64,000 nt of DNA from Ganoderma boninense (lineage: Eukaryota > Basidiomycota > Agaricomycetes > Polyporales > Polyporaceae). Under the pieces are notes generated by a model, which saw nothing but the letters and a program-made list of their open reading frames with translations, was not told the origin of the DNA and did not search any database. The stretch lies in NCBI GenBank assembly GCA_002900995.3, contig CM035308.1, positions 4,363,053-4,427,052 of the forward strand, in the 5' to 3' direction. Numbering within the stretch: the stretch's first letter is position 1; each line of letters starts with the position of its first letter. The translations under genes were made by a program, and so were the position numbers. Below are positions 1-10,684 of the stretch, piece after piece.

Positions 1-430
1 CGGGCATGTGCCCTCGTCACCGTGCATGCTGGCCAAGTCGATCACCCACCGCAGCCTCATTCTTGCTCGTGCTCAGGGACAGCAGCGGGCGGCGGTTGCG
101 GTTGTTGAGGTTCAAGTCGCGATTCCGCGAGGCCATGGAGATCATCCTGGAGGGAGCTTGACTCGAAGCCCTTCGCACGGATGCCTTGCAGTGACTGCGA
201 TCTCCGCGCGTTGCAATCCACGACGTCGTGCTCCCTCGCGAAGTTCCCCAAGCCGAGATTCGTCGCCAATCCCATGGAACGTGCTGTGAAACAATAATCC
301 TAGTTAGTGCGTGCAAAATCGTCGGGGATGTGGGAATATTGGAGGGAGCTCACGACACATGTCCTGTTTCCGGACCCAGCTCTTGAGGCGATGTCTTTCG
401 AGTCCCTTGTTCATGCGCGCCAAGCCGCTG
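1..430 (-). pseudogene. Relic downstream of kinase I-1 (unidentified gene X)
   Basis: This stretch follows the 3' end of kinase I-1. It resembles the DNA found 3' of kinase I-3 (about 6.2-7.1 kb) and of I-7 (about 43.1-43.9 kb). On the minus strand one can read a short peptide with the pattern DDLxGL followed by a Pro-rich patch, and the same pattern recurs at 6.55 kb (minus) and 43.6 kb (plus). The conserved pieces do not join into one frame. I cannot name the family. It may be the end of a gene once carried with the subfamily I kinase, and the window edge cuts it. Confidence 0.3.
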
Positions 431-567
431 CGTGTTCAGTACCGCACGCCTGGCGTGACGAAGTGACTGAGCTGAGCTCGGTCGCCCCGTGAGGGGACTG
501 CAAGTGCGCCAGTGGGCTCGAGATCCTTGGGAAAGACCCTAAAAGCTTGAAGTACACTATGGGATAA

Positions 568-1671
568 CTACTTCCCTGGAAGCGGGAGGATGAGGAAACG
601 TTGCGCTGAGATGAATAGCCTGTCCAGGAACTCCCAGGTATAGACGAACCATCGGAGCACGGTCAACACTTGGCGCGCTCGACGGGCAGTCGGACGACAG
701 CGACACGCAGACGTGCACCCACGCTCGTCGCCCACCAGCCACTGTGCGTATCGGCGAGCGACCCAAGGAAAGTCAGGCTCCTTCAACGCTGTGAACTGTG
801 CAGTTGCGTCGGCGGTCAGCGGTCCCGCTCGTAGGCAGTCGGGCACGGCACACACCTTCAAAATCATCTCCATGAGCTTGCCCGTGCAGTACACGTCGAA
901 CGAGTACGGATCGAGCGCGGTAACGCCGGCAGGCTTCTCCTCCTGGCTCGAGGGCAGGACGATCGGGGCTTGGCAGCCGGGCCCGAGGGCGAGCTGTCGA
1001 GACTGGCCGAAGTCGATGAGATACACCTTGCCCTCGACTAGTCGCGCGTCGGTTGCGGCATCGTAGTCCGAGGCGGATGCGACGTTGTCAAAGCAGATGT
1101 CCTGCGTCGGAAAATGCGCGGTCAGCAGGCTCAGACATGACCAGATAATCTGCTCACTAGATGTGCGATCTGCAGTCGATGCAGATACTCGACGCCCTGC
1201 ATGCCCCGGCGACGCGTTAGTGTCTGTGCTTTTGATCGATGAAAGCCGGAGGCGCACTTCGATGATTTGATGATAGGCATCCAGGATGAAACTAGTGGGT
1301 CGATTTTTGAACTCAAGGAAAGCTAAACTTCCCACGAATGGCATGACGAGCAAGCGCGGCTCAGAGGGGATGATCTCGCAGGGCAAACTGTGATTCGGAG
1401 AGGACAGGCTATGCTGCAAGCGCTCGTTGATCGAGCATTCCTCTGTATCTGAATCGAGGACTTTGACCACATATTGTGGGATGTAACTTCCAAGCGGTCG
1501 TGGCGTGTAGTAGAGGCTCCCGTACTGCAGTGCGATTAGCAGAGGGCGCGAGGGAGATCGAGGCGAGTCGCATGTACGTACAGGCTTAATGGCCATGTGG
1601 AGTTTGATATCCCTAGCCAGTAGTTCTGGGTGGTTTTTCAACCAGTCTGGAACATCGAGAGACGAGGGCAT
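568..1671 (-). CDS. Protein kinase-like protein, subfamily I (copy I-1), intact
   Basis: Five exons: 1582-1671, 1258-1524, 1158-1196, 856-1101 and 568-795. They join in frame to 289 aa, with introns of 56-61 bp. Kinase landmarks are a Lys in the VVKVLD strand (about residue 51), an aC-helix Glu in CSINERL, a hinge after LLVMPF, a catalytic loop HLDICFDN (Asp133, Asn138) and DFG at 162-164. There is no glycine-rich loop and no APE motif, so the domain is minimal. The C-terminus carries GCTSACRCRPTARR and a hydrophobic tail, which suggests membrane attachment. All introns happen to lack stops, so the locus also reads as one 367-codon frame, but the tiny third exon is only found by splicing. Start: first ATG, giving the N-terminal PDWLKNHPEL shared by the subfamily. 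Substrate unknown. Confidence 0.8.
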   Translation of the reverse strand: MPSSLDVPDWLKNHPELLARDIKLHMAIKPVRTCDSPRSPSRPLLIALQYGSLYYTPRPLGSYIPQYVVKVLDSDTEECSINERLQHSLSSPNHSLPCEIIPSEPRLLVMPFVGSLAFLEFKNRPTSFILDAYHQIIEVRLRLSSIKSTDTNASPGHAGRRVSASTADRTSSEQIIWSCLSLLTAHFPTQDICFDNVASASDYDAATDARLVEGKVYLIDFGQSRQLALGPGCQAPIVLPSSQEEKPAGVTALDPYSFDVYCTGKLMEMILKVCAVPDCLRAGPLTADATAQFTALKEPDFPWVARRYAQWLVGDERGCTSACRCRPTARRARQVLTVLRWFVYTWEFLDRLFISAQRFLILPLPGK

Positions 1672-1900
1672 TGTTACGAGTGAACTGTCGGCGAGAATGA
1701 GCGGTCAAGCTTTCACGGTCAACAACGCGATTGTTCGACTCTTGGCGCCCGAAGCAAATACACGCAAATAAACGCGTCCCGCCGGCCCGCCACCCACGCA
1801 CTGTTGGTTGGCTGTTGGCCCCAACTACATAGGCCTGCCAGTGGTGAACGATGCTCATGTCCCGGGGACCATACTCACGAGGACCCATGCGGCATGCTTA

Positions 1901-1908
1901 AATAAATA
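1901..1908 (-). promoter_or_regulatory. TATA-like box upstream of kinase I-1
   Basis: A/T-only stretch reading TATTTATT on the minus strand, about 230 bp upstream of the I-1 start codon. A similar box lies about 190 bp upstream of copy I-2, which supports a shared promoter. Position only; no transcript evidence. Confidence 0.35.
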
Positions 1909-2144
1909 GTCACATCGTTATGCCAAGCATTGTGAGAGACATCGGGCCTCGGGACCCCTCATAACAACAGCTACTGCCAACAACACAACTTCCCGCCGCC
2001 GAACGCCGCGTAAGGCCTGCGTCTGGTTTCGAGAGTGTCGGAGATAATCGAGTCGTATTACTTACATACGCCGTGCAAGCCACAACATCTCGGAAGGTAT
2101 TGGCGAGTCGAGCATTGCCACCTGCGACAGATGCAACGTCTGAA

Positions 2145-3267
2145 TCAACAAAAACGAGGAAGACGGCGCCGGAGCGAATAAAACAGCTCAGTAGCAGCAA
2201 CACCCTTTGCAAGGACTTCCAAGGCCCTCGCCGCCAATCTCAGTATCGAGAATACCAAAGCGACCCGCCGAACCGTGGGACGGCAGTGGCAAACGCCACA
2301 GCATCCACGTTCGTTCCCGACTACCCACTGGCACAGCTTCTTCAGGAACCACGGCGGGCCTGACAGTAGCTGGAATGCATCCTGTGAAAGGTACGCCGAT
2401 CAGGATTGGCTTTCACGGCTGGCTGGCGAAAACGAAAGAGAGTAGAGGCGGACCTCCGTCAACCACTCGAACAGCTTTCCCATGCAGTACACGTCCCACG
2501 CGTAAGGATCGAAAGACTTCATTTGGAGCGGAGGCTCGCATTGGGTCGATGGCAGCTCGATGGCGGGCTGGCGGCCAGGACCGAGCTCCAGCTGCCGTGA
2601 CCTGTCGAAGTCGATGATGTAGACCCTTCCCGCCTTCGCTCGAGGATGATCCCTCTCAGTCCTATCTATGGCTGTCATCACGTTGCCAAAGCAGATATCC
2701 TGTGTTGTTTATCATAGGTAGTTAGAAAAACTCTCAAAGCAAGAGATGGAGCGTACGATGTGGGCGATTCGAAGACGGTGTAAGTGATCGACTCCCTGTC
2801 AGCTTTATGAGGACAGGCGCGGAAGTAAGACATGGGGACGGTACGTACCTCTGCAATCTGATGGAATATATTGAGCAGCGTGCATGACCGCATCAAGCGA
2901 CTCGAATGTCGAAATATGGGCGAGTCTACCATCTGCATGTAAGGCATGACGAGCAGAGAGCGATCGGACCGGATGATCTCGCACGGGACGAGATGGTTTC
3001 TCGGAGACGTATCGCGTTGTAGACGATCAATAATCGCCTCCTCCTCATTAGCAGGATTGAGAACTTTGATGACAAAGTGCGGCGGGTATAATCCATTGGT
3101 TGCGTAGACGCTGCCCTGGACGAGTTCGGTCAGTTCGAATTAATGACACCAGTCTGGGACAAACATGCAATATTCAGGGGATGATTCAGGACCAAGCCAC
3201 GTTTGACGAGCTCTGGATGTGATTTGAGGGATTCTGGGACCTTCAGAAAGTCAGGCAACTCAGACAT
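2145..3267 (-). CDS. Protein kinase-like protein, subfamily II (copy II-a), intact
   Basis: Five exons giving about 295 aa. Exon 1 (3169-3267) encodes LKVPESLKSHPEL. Exon 2 has the Lys of FVIKVLNP and the Glu of NEEEAII. Exon 3 is 39 nt (LHRLRIAHI). Exon 4 opens with the catalytic DICFGN and carries YIIDFDRSR, so DFG is DFD. Exon 5 has GCCGVCHCRPTVRR and a hydrophobic tail, ending in TGA at 2145. Intron 1 starts with GC (GCATGT) where paralogues have GTATGT or GTGAGT, so it is either a GC-AG intron or a fresh splice lesion. It is head-to-head with an NDUFV1 fragment whose ATG lies 195 bp away. Confidence 0.75.
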
Positions 3268-3462
3268 CGTCGACGGAGGGGAGTGGACAATAGTTGAAGT
3301 TGAACGCCCAGGGCCATAGGCAGACCTCAGGTGGACCCCCGGCCACCCCGACGGCGACGTCGGAAATCCGGCCGGTAAACAAGACCACATAAGGCATTCG
3401 CCTGGGCGACTTCACCCAGAGGGAGAACGGGCAGCGTCGACCCCTCGCCACCGTCCACGACG

Positions 3463-4090
3463 ATGCTCCGACAGACTAACTACGCAGGAAACTCGTGTGT
3501 ATCCTCTATGAGCCGTCGATTTGCTAACGCCACCATTCACGCTTAAATCTGAACCACTTTTTGCTGGTATAGCACGGCTAAGTACTTCGTGCCAAGCCAT
3601 GATGCAGGGCCTCCACTCCCCGAACTTTGTCACTATCGTCGCAGCTTGAAGCACCGGTGCTGTATTCTTTCCCAACGCGCGCAACAGACACGACTATGGC
3701 GTCCAGGATTGTCCGTTGCATTGCCCGACTCGGTACGCCTCTCCGACTCACAGCGATTGGGAAAGACAAGGAAATCCTTCTCAAGGGCGACTCTTGGATC
3801 GTTCAGACCACCACGGACTCTGTAGTTTCCGGAGTTGGAGTTGCTGTGTGTCCGAATGGCTTGAATGAATTGGGCGAGGGATCCTCGGTGCGTGAACCCG
3901 TCCTGCCACCTCTCGCGTTTTCCAACCTGCTCAGCTGTAGACCTCGCTGCTTCGTCATCAACGCCGACGAGACTAAACCTGAAACCGGCAAGGACCTCGA
4001 AATTGTGCGCGGTGGCCCCCGACAAGCTTATCGAGGGCTCCCGGCTGCCTGGTTGCCGGCCGCGCTATGCACCGACGTCTACGTCTGGGA
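3463..4090 (+). pseudogene. NDUFV1 5' fragment 1 (pseudogene)
   Basis: Resembles exons 1 to the start of exon 4 of the intact gene at 53,158. It has the initiator region, the ATAGCACGGC acceptor context, a stretch encoding [11 protein letters not shown], a splice site GGTGCGT in the expected place, and a decayed match to [11 protein letters not shown]. Frame is lost repeatedly and the GRGGAGF loop is destroyed. It is divergent from kinase II-a, in the same geometry as the intact pair at 53 kb. It cannot encode a complex I subunit. Confidence 0.75.
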
Positions 4091-4690
4091 CAACCTCCAC
4101 GGTATACCCCGGTGCTACCGGCTGCACAGTCGATTTCGGAGAGTCTTACGACGTCGGTCGAGTTTCGTCGATGGAGAATGAGGCATTTTAGTCGCAGACT
4201 AGCAGCGACCGTTGTGGGGGCTCCTCAGAGATCGTACCAGAATATTCCGGATTTCATCATCACGCGGGGGTACTGTGCGTTCTGAAGGTAAGGTTCCAAC
4301 GCCTTGTGCTCGGCGGTACCCAGTCCGTGTTTGCAACCTGTATGATAAGATCGGAGTAGGCGCGAGATTATTGCATGTACGTTTCTCACGTATGATTCAT
4401 TGTCAGTGATTTTGTATGAATCAGGGACGCATGTTAGACTTGACAACTTGAAGGCGCGCTCGCACTCCCGGGCTGCAGGCTACGCTCGGCGATCTATGCT
4501 GGCGGCGGACCCACACCAAGAACTAAACCTTGCCATCGCGTCAACGACTGATAGAACCACGCACCACTGCAAATAAGCAAGTACCCAGCCCGCGATCCAT
4601 AGTCGGGAATGCCAGTCAAGGCTTCACGAGCTCGTCGGACGAGGGCGGCGTAGGTGTCCGCGAACGTCTGTGCAGCAGACAATGCGCTAT
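4091..4690. other. No gene recognised (4.1-4.7 kb)
   Basis: Between NDUFV1 fragment 1 and kinase copy I-2. Only short unmatched frames. Part may be decayed NDUFV1 or intergenic duplication debris. Confidence 0.4.
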
Positions 4691-5783
4691 CTATTTCCCG
4701 AGAGCGGTGGTGAGAATACGTCTCGCAAATACAAATCCTCTACCGAGGAACTCCGAGATGTAGACCATCCAGCGCAAGACAGTCAGCACTTGGCGTGCCC
4801 GACGTGCAGTCGGACGACAGCGGCAGACGGACGTGCACCCGCGCTCGTCGCCCACCACCCACCGCGCGAACCGCACAGGGATCCAAGGAAATTCTGGCTC
4901 TTGGAGGGTTGTGTACTGCGCAGTTTCGTTAGACATTAACGATCCGGCTGGTGAGCAGCGGTGCACGGAACGTACCAACAGAATCCGCTGCAGGACCTTG
5001 CCGGTGCAGTAGACGTCAAATGAGTATGGATCAAACGTGGTCACGGCTAAAGGCTTATCCAGCTGGCTCGGAGGGAGGACTATCGGAGGCTGGCGGCCGG
5101 GACCGAAATCGAGTTGTCGAGACTGGCCGAAGTCGATGAGGTATGTAGACCTTCCCCGCCACGAGTCGGGCGTCCGTCGACGCTTGGTACTCTGAGGCAG
5201 ATGCGACGTTCGGGAAACATATATCCTGTATCAGGACATATGGTCAGCCCAACCAAAAATGAACGTGTTGTCTACGCACTAGATGTGCGATCTGCAGCCG
5301 ATGCAGATACTCGACGCCCTGCGCCACAGCCAGCGTTAGCACAAGTGCATTCATTCTACTGACGAAATGCGAAGACGTGCCTCGAGGATTTGATGGTATA
5401 CGTCCAGAAAGAAGCTCGTCGGTCGATTTCTAAAGTTGACTGAATTAAGGCCTCCCACGAACGGCATGACGAGCAACCGAGGCTCGGAGGGGATGATTTC
5501 GCAGGGTAAGCTGTGGTTCGGAGAGGGCAGATTGTCCTGCAAGCGCTCGTTGATGGTGCATTCCTCCGTGGCGGGATCCAGAATTTTGATCACGTATTGT
5601 GGGATGGGGCTACGATACGGCCGTGGGGTGTAGAAGAGTTTCTTGTCCTGAAAGGCGATTAGTACAGAAGACGCCATGGGCAAGGTGGGACGGACGGACT
5701 GGGTCCATTGCTCAATGAAGTATGATGCCCCTCGCCCGTAGGTCGGGGTGGTCTCTCAGCCAGTCTGGGACATCTAGAGTCAT
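4691..5783 (-). pseudogene. Kinase-like copy I-2, broken
   Basis: All five exons are recognisable, with N-terminal LDVPDWLRDHPDL, VIKILDP, SEPRLLVMPFVGG, the 39-nt exon LHRLQIAHL, DFGQSR and [14 protein letters not shown]. Three lesions stand out. A TGA replaces the CAG codon of the LHQALDP motif near the end of exon 1 (about 5,730). Intron 2 opens with GC instead of GT. A 4-nt insertion just before the DFG strand (about 5,141-5,148) shifts the frame. The catalytic loop is DICFPN, with Pro for the usual Gly/Asp. Several independent lesions make a real pseudogene more likely than sequencing error. Confidence 0.75.
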
Positions 5784-5973
5784 AATACGACAGAATTGAA
5801 ACAAGGTCCAAGGATGAAAGGGACTCGTGAGCGCGTGAGCGGTCAAGGCTTCAACGTCGTTCAATCCTTGACGCCTCAAGCACGTGCACGTTGGCCGCGC
5901 AGTCGCAAGCGCTATCGACTGTGGACTCACGTCCAGGGGCCATATTCAAGGTAGGCAGGCAGGGCAAGGGCAT

Positions 5974-5985
5974 GTATAAATAAAT
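5974..5985 (-). promoter_or_regulatory. TATA-like box upstream of copy I-2
   Basis: ATTTATTTATAC on the minus strand, about 190 bp upstream of the I-2 start, in a position similar to the box upstream of I-1. Confidence 0.3.
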
Positions 5986-6399
5986 CATGTCGTATATATG
6001 CGCCCCACGAACGAGCTACTACCGCAAGCTTTATCAACTCGGACTGTCACATCCACTTTCAAGACGAACGTCAACTGTACTATCATGTGCGGCAGGAGGG
6101 AAGCTCGCATCAACATGCATGGTGCCCTCCAAGTAGAAGTAGAAAGTCGGAGTCATGCCTCCTCCACGCCGCGTAAGTGCGACGAGCACCGCGAAATGCA
6201 GGGAAGTTGAGGATCTTCACCAGCGGGCTCGCCTGTGTTGTAGAGACGATTCCGACCAGTCGTGCCAGCACCAGGTTGTCCGTCGCCGGGATCACCATCA
6301 TGCCTGCGACGTTTGAACACAGTGGCCCCGCTTTCATCAGCTTCGACTCATCCCGCGCTCGTGTGCGGGCCTGGGCATTCTTGTCCTCGTCACTGCGCC

Positions 6400-6790
6400 T
6401 GGCGCATGCACGCTTGCCAGATCGCTCGCAGCCGCAGCTTCAATCTCGCTCGTGCTCGGGGAGACTGGCGAGCTGCGCTTGACGAGGTTCATTTTGTTGC
6501 GCTCGCTGAGACCGTGAAGCTCGGTGGCAACTCTACGAGACCACGGAGATCGTCCCTGAGCTCGGCCGAGGCCTTCCGCGCGGCTGGCTTGGGTGCGGCG
6601 GCGACCGCGCACGCTGTGTACTGCAAAAAATCCATAGTGCAAGTGATCGCGGATATCTGACAAGATACGTACGGTCAGTGCACGACCGTGACACGCCCAG
6701 GGGTGCTGGCACGCCGACGAAATAACGACGAGGACCGGATGCACCTCCGATATTGGCGATGGCCATACGAAGTCCCTCGCGTTCCCCCAG
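6400..6790 (-). pseudogene. Relic of unidentified gene X downstream of kinase I-3
   Basis: Minus-strand pieces with a splice-like junction (CTTGTCAG before ATATCCGCGATC), a short frame starting ATGGATTTTTTGCAG, and the pattern AELRDDLRGL. The same junction and pattern occur on the plus strand at 43,490-43,620 and, weaker, at the window start. Upstream is a piece reading MAIANIGGASG, which faintly recalls membrane transporters; that is not enough to assign a family. The frame is not continuous. Confidence 0.3.
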
Positions 6791-7148
6791 CTAGATTCGT
6801 ACCTACGCCCACGAAACTTGCTGAATTGATTCGATGCTCCTAGTCAGAGAGTACAAGCTCGTCGAGGTTGCGGCAGTGCTAAGACTGTCGAACACTGGCA
6901 GCTGAGGAGCGCACGGCTGCTTTATGTCCTGCATCCGCGCCACGCTCGTGTTGCGCACAAGGTGGTCATCCCCTAGTCCGTGCGCGCCACGCTGTTGCGT
7001 GTCCAGCACCGCACGCCCGATGTGAGGAGGTGGATGAGCATGAGCACGATCTTCTCCGCGTCCCCGGGCCGCGAGGCGACTACATGCGTGCTGGTGGTCT
7101 GAGATCCCATGGGAAGACTCGAGAAGCCTGGAGTACACGACGAGACAA

Positions 7149-8259
7149 CTATTTCCCCGGGAGCACGAGGACGAGGAGACGGCGCGCTGAGATGAGAGTT
7201 CTGTCGAGGAACTCCCAGGTGTAGACAATCCATCGGAGCACGGTCAGCACCTGACGCGCGCGGCGGGCAGTCGGACGACAGCGGCAGACGGACGTGCACC
7301 CGCGCTCGTCGCCGACCAGCCACTGCGCATATCGGCGAAGGAGCCAAGGGTAATTTTTCTCTTCCTTGACGACGTCCTGTGCAGTTCTGTCATGCATCAG
7401 CGATCTCGCTCGTGGGCAGTGGTGCTCACCATCAAACACTGCTGCATGAGCCTGCCTGTGCAGTACACGTCGAACGAGTACGGATCGAACGTGGTAACCC
7501 CAGCGGGCTTCTTCACCTGGCTGGAGGGCAGGACGATCGGAGGCTGGCGGCCGGGTCCGAGGGCGAGCTGTCGAGACTGCCCGAAGTCGATGAGGTACAC
7601 CTTCCCCGCGACGAGTCGCGCGTCGGTTGCGGCGTGGTATTGAGAGGCAGATCTGACGTTCCCGAAGCATATATCCTGCGTCGCGACATACGGTCAGCGA
7701 GAGTACAGTAAGACATCTCAAGCTGGTCCGCTCACTAGATGCGCGATCTGCAGCCGGTGCAGGTACTCGACGCCCTGCAACCGTACCAGCGTCGACGTCA
7801 GTGCGTTCAGCCGATGAAAGCCGGAGACGCACCTCGATGATTTGATGATAGACGTCCAGGTAAAAGCTGAGGGGCCTGTTCATGAGCTTGAGGGAAGCCA
7901 GGCTTCCCACGAATGGCATGACGAGCAGGCGAGGCTCGGAGGAGACGATCTCGCAGGGTAGGGCGTGGTTCGGAGAGGACAGGTTGTGCTGCACGCGTTC
8001 GTTGATGGAGCCCTCCTCGGTGGCGGGGTTGAGGAGTTTGACTACGTATTGTGGGATGTAGGTGCCGATGGGCCGGGCCGTGTAATATAAGCCTCCCAGG
8101 TCGGGCTGGAGAGTGATTTGTTATCGACGTCGAGACTCGACACGAAGGAAGAGGAGGCAGGGGACTGACTGGCTTCAGTGCTTGATGGAGCAAAATTCCC
8201 CTGGCGCGTAGGTCAGGGTGCTGTTTGAGCCAGTCTGGAGCATCGAAAGTCGAGGACAT
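7149..8259 (-). CDS. Protein kinase-like protein, subfamily I (copy I-3), intact
   Basis: Five exons in frame (8170-8259, 7833-8105, a 39-nt exon 3, exon 4, and exon 5 ending at 7149), about 290 aa. Landmarks: PDWLKQHPDL N-terminus, Lys in YVVKLLNP, Glu in EGSINERV, LLVMPFVGS hinge, LHRLQIAHL then DICFGN (catalytic Asp and Asn kept), YLIDFGQSR, DPYSFDVYCTG (subdomain IX-like Asp), and the Cys-rich [14 protein letters not shown] before a hydrophobic tail. It faces copy I-4 head-to-head across 216 bp, so the two may share a promoter. Its closest relative here is the decayed copy I-7. Confidence 0.8.
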
Positions 8260-8475
8260 CGTTGCGAGACGAGGTTCGAGGACGAGAGCCTGAGCGATTG
8301 GTCTGCGAATGACCAACGGATTGTTCGCTTCTTGCCGCCCAAAGCAAACATGCACAAACGACAGCGGGTCCCAAGCGCTGCTTGGATATGTTTGCTTTCG
8401 GCGGCAGTGACAACCGCCGAACGGTTCCGCCCTCAATATTGTCCGTCCTCGAGCATCGCCGCAGTGTTCTCAACC

Positions 8476-9604
8476 ATGCCCTCGTCTCTCGGTGTTCCAG
8501 ACTGGTTGAAAGGCCATCCAGACCTACGTGCCAGGGATATCTCCCTTGTTCAGGGCATGAAGCCAGTCAGTCTTTCCCACCTCGTCATCCATCCCAACGA
8601 CTGCTAATCGCCGTCCAAAACGGGAATGTATTCTGCACAGGGAGGCCGTACAAAAGCTCCATCCCGCAATATGTCGTCAAAGTTCTGCATCCCCACACAG
8701 AAGAATGCTCGATAAATCAGCGCTTGCAGGAGCATCCGGCCTCTGCGAATCACGGGCTACCCTCCGAGATCATCCCCTCTGAGCCTCGCTTGCTCGTCAT
8801 GCCCTTTGTGGATAATCTCGGAGGCCTCGAGTACAGAAATCGGCCCACTAGCTTCTTCGTAGATATACTCCATCAGCTCATCGAGGTTCGTCTGCCCCTT
8901 CAGTCCTCATATCGCACGCGGACTGACAATCGGGACGTGTGCAGGGCGTCGAGTATCTGCACCAGTTGCGGATCGCACATCTAGTGAGTATGCCGAACGG
9001 CGATCCCGAACCAGCTGAATACCTTTTCTGACACAGGATATATGCTTCGGTAACGTCGCATACGGCACGCCAAACTACACGGCCACCGACGCGAGGCTAG
9101 TCGAGGGCAGGGTGTACCTCATCGACTTCGGCCAGTCCCGACAGCTCGCTCTCGCACCCGGCCTCCAGCCCCCGATCGTCCTGCCCCCGAGCCAGGAAAA
9201 GAAGCCGCCAGGCGTGACCGCGCTCGACCCGTACGCGTTCGACGTGTACTGCACGGGCAAGCTCATGCAGTTCATTCTGAGGGTGCGCACGATACACGAC
9301 TGCCGTCGCGGAGGATAGCTGATGTTCACATTCACCGGCCACGCAGTTCTCGTTCAGCGAGGGGCCGGCTCCCCCTTGGATCCTTCGGCGATATGCGCAG
9401 TGGCTGGTGGGCGACGAATCGGAGCGCGGGTGCGCGTCCGCCTGTCCCTGTCGTCCGGCTGCCAGTGCCCGTCGAGCGCGGCGGGTGCTGACCGTCATTC
9501 GCTGGCTGGTTTGCACCTGGGAGTTCCTCGGTAGAGGATTTGCATTCACGCGACGTCTGCTCGGAGAGTGTATGCGCCCCTCCCCCCCTTTACGGCCAAC
9601 TTGA
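8476..9604 (+). pseudogene. Kinase-like copy I-4, probable splice-site loss
   Basis: Exon 1 (8476-8565) encodes PDWLKGHPDLRARD. The remaining exons are readable: VVKVLHP, SEPRLLVMPFVDN, LHQLRIAHL, DICFGN, YLIDFGQSR, DPYAFDVYCTGK, GCASACPCRPAA. The expected intron 1 acceptor, CAG in other copies, reads CAA (about 8,616-8,618), and no other AG restores the frame. Retaining the intron gives TAA at 8,605. Everything downstream is open, so one base change may have killed it, or an unusual acceptor is used. The C-terminus has a two-residue insertion and a changed last 12 residues. Confidence 0.6.
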
Positions 9605-9774
9605 ATGCAAACTTAAACTAATGCCTTGAGTCCTCCTGGTGCTCGTGCTGGAGGCGGCCGCAGTCCCCTCCGACTATGATGAATGATGGACGCTAATGAA
9701 AGGATGCACATACAGACACACGCGCATATACGTCGATACCCCGCAGCACATATCGCGATTCGCAATAGTTACAA

Positions 9775-10684
9775 TTACGCCGACGCACGACAACATGGAA
9801 AGACAGAACGAGCAACAGCGAGGGCCTTCGCAAACCCCTCCAAGACGTTCACAGCCCACCCGATGACAGTGAACACCAAGCGAACTCTCCGAGCGGTGGG
9901 GCGGCAGTGGCAGGCCCCCGAACATCCACGCTCGTTGCCCGTTACCCACTGGGACAGCTTGATCAAGAGCCACGGCGCCCCTGAAAACCGGCGGAACGTC
10001 TCCTGCGAGATATTCATATGTCAAGGCCACGGTCAGCTACAGTACTAGTACGACGGCTGCCGAACAGCTAAGACGACGCGGAGGGAATACTGACCTCCGT
10101 CAAGTGCTCGAACAGCCGCCCCATGCAGTATACGTCCCACGAGTAAGGGTCGAAGGCCTTCATCTGCAGCGGGGGCTCGTATTGAGTGGACGGTAGCTCG
10201 ATGGGAGGATGGAGGCCGGGCCCGAACTCCAGTTGCCGTGACCTGTCGAAGTCGATGATGTAGACTCTCCCGGCCTTCGTTCGCGGGTGCTCCCTCTCGA
10301 CGTGGGGAGCAGCTATCATCACGTTGCCGAAGCACATGTCCTGTGTGATTGAATGGGGAAGTTAACGGGGCCCACAGAGGTGGAGATGAGAGGGTGCGTA
10401 CGAGGTGTGCGATGCGAAGACTGTGCAAGTGGTCGATTCCCTGTCGGCGACATGTGAGATAGGTGGAATGGAAACTGTGGGGACCGCGCGCACCTCTGCA
10501 ATTTGACGAAACACCTTGAGAAGCGTGCACAACTTGATGAAAAAGTCGCTTTCGCGGCGCATCGGCCAGGCGATGTTGCACACAGAGGGCATGAGAAGGA
10601 GCGCTGGCTCGGACCGGATGATCTCGCACGGAATGAGATGGTTTCTGGGAGATCTGTCGCCTTGTAGGCGAGTGATGATAGCTT
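9775..10684 (-). pseudogene. Kinase-like copy II-b, C-terminal part (split by the LINE)
   Basis: Carries the second part of exon 2 from RLQGDRSPRNHL onward, then the 39-nt exon LHSLRIAHL, DMCFGN, YIIDFDRSR, DPYSWDVYCMGR and GCSGACHCRPTARR to a stop at 9775. The N-terminal part is 7.2 kb away at 17,877-18,125. Apart from the LINE insertion I see no lesion, so the gene was probably intact when the element landed. Confidence 0.8.
10672..10684. repeat. LINE target-site duplication, left copy
   Basis: GTGATGATAGCTT, identical to 17,877-17,889. Removing the element and one copy restores the kinase reading frame across the ANEEEAII motif. Confidence 0.9.

Larger units (their letters stand above)
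6030..8440 (-). repeat. Inverted segmental duplication, copy A (carries kinase I-3)
   Basis: About 2.4 kb that matches 41,790-43,985 in inverted orientation. Besides the kinase gene, the match covers the 3' flank: the block around 6,650-6,790 reads against 43,390-43,530, and the block around 6,180-6,230 against 43,790-43,850. Copy A keeps an intact kinase while copy B is decayed. Identity is patchy, with many small indels, so the event is not recent. Confidence 0.65.

Noticed and set aside
568..1671. One continuous 367-codon gene
   Set aside because: The frame runs through four introns that happen to lack stops; it misses the 39-nt exon and half of the catalytic loop found in all paralogues.
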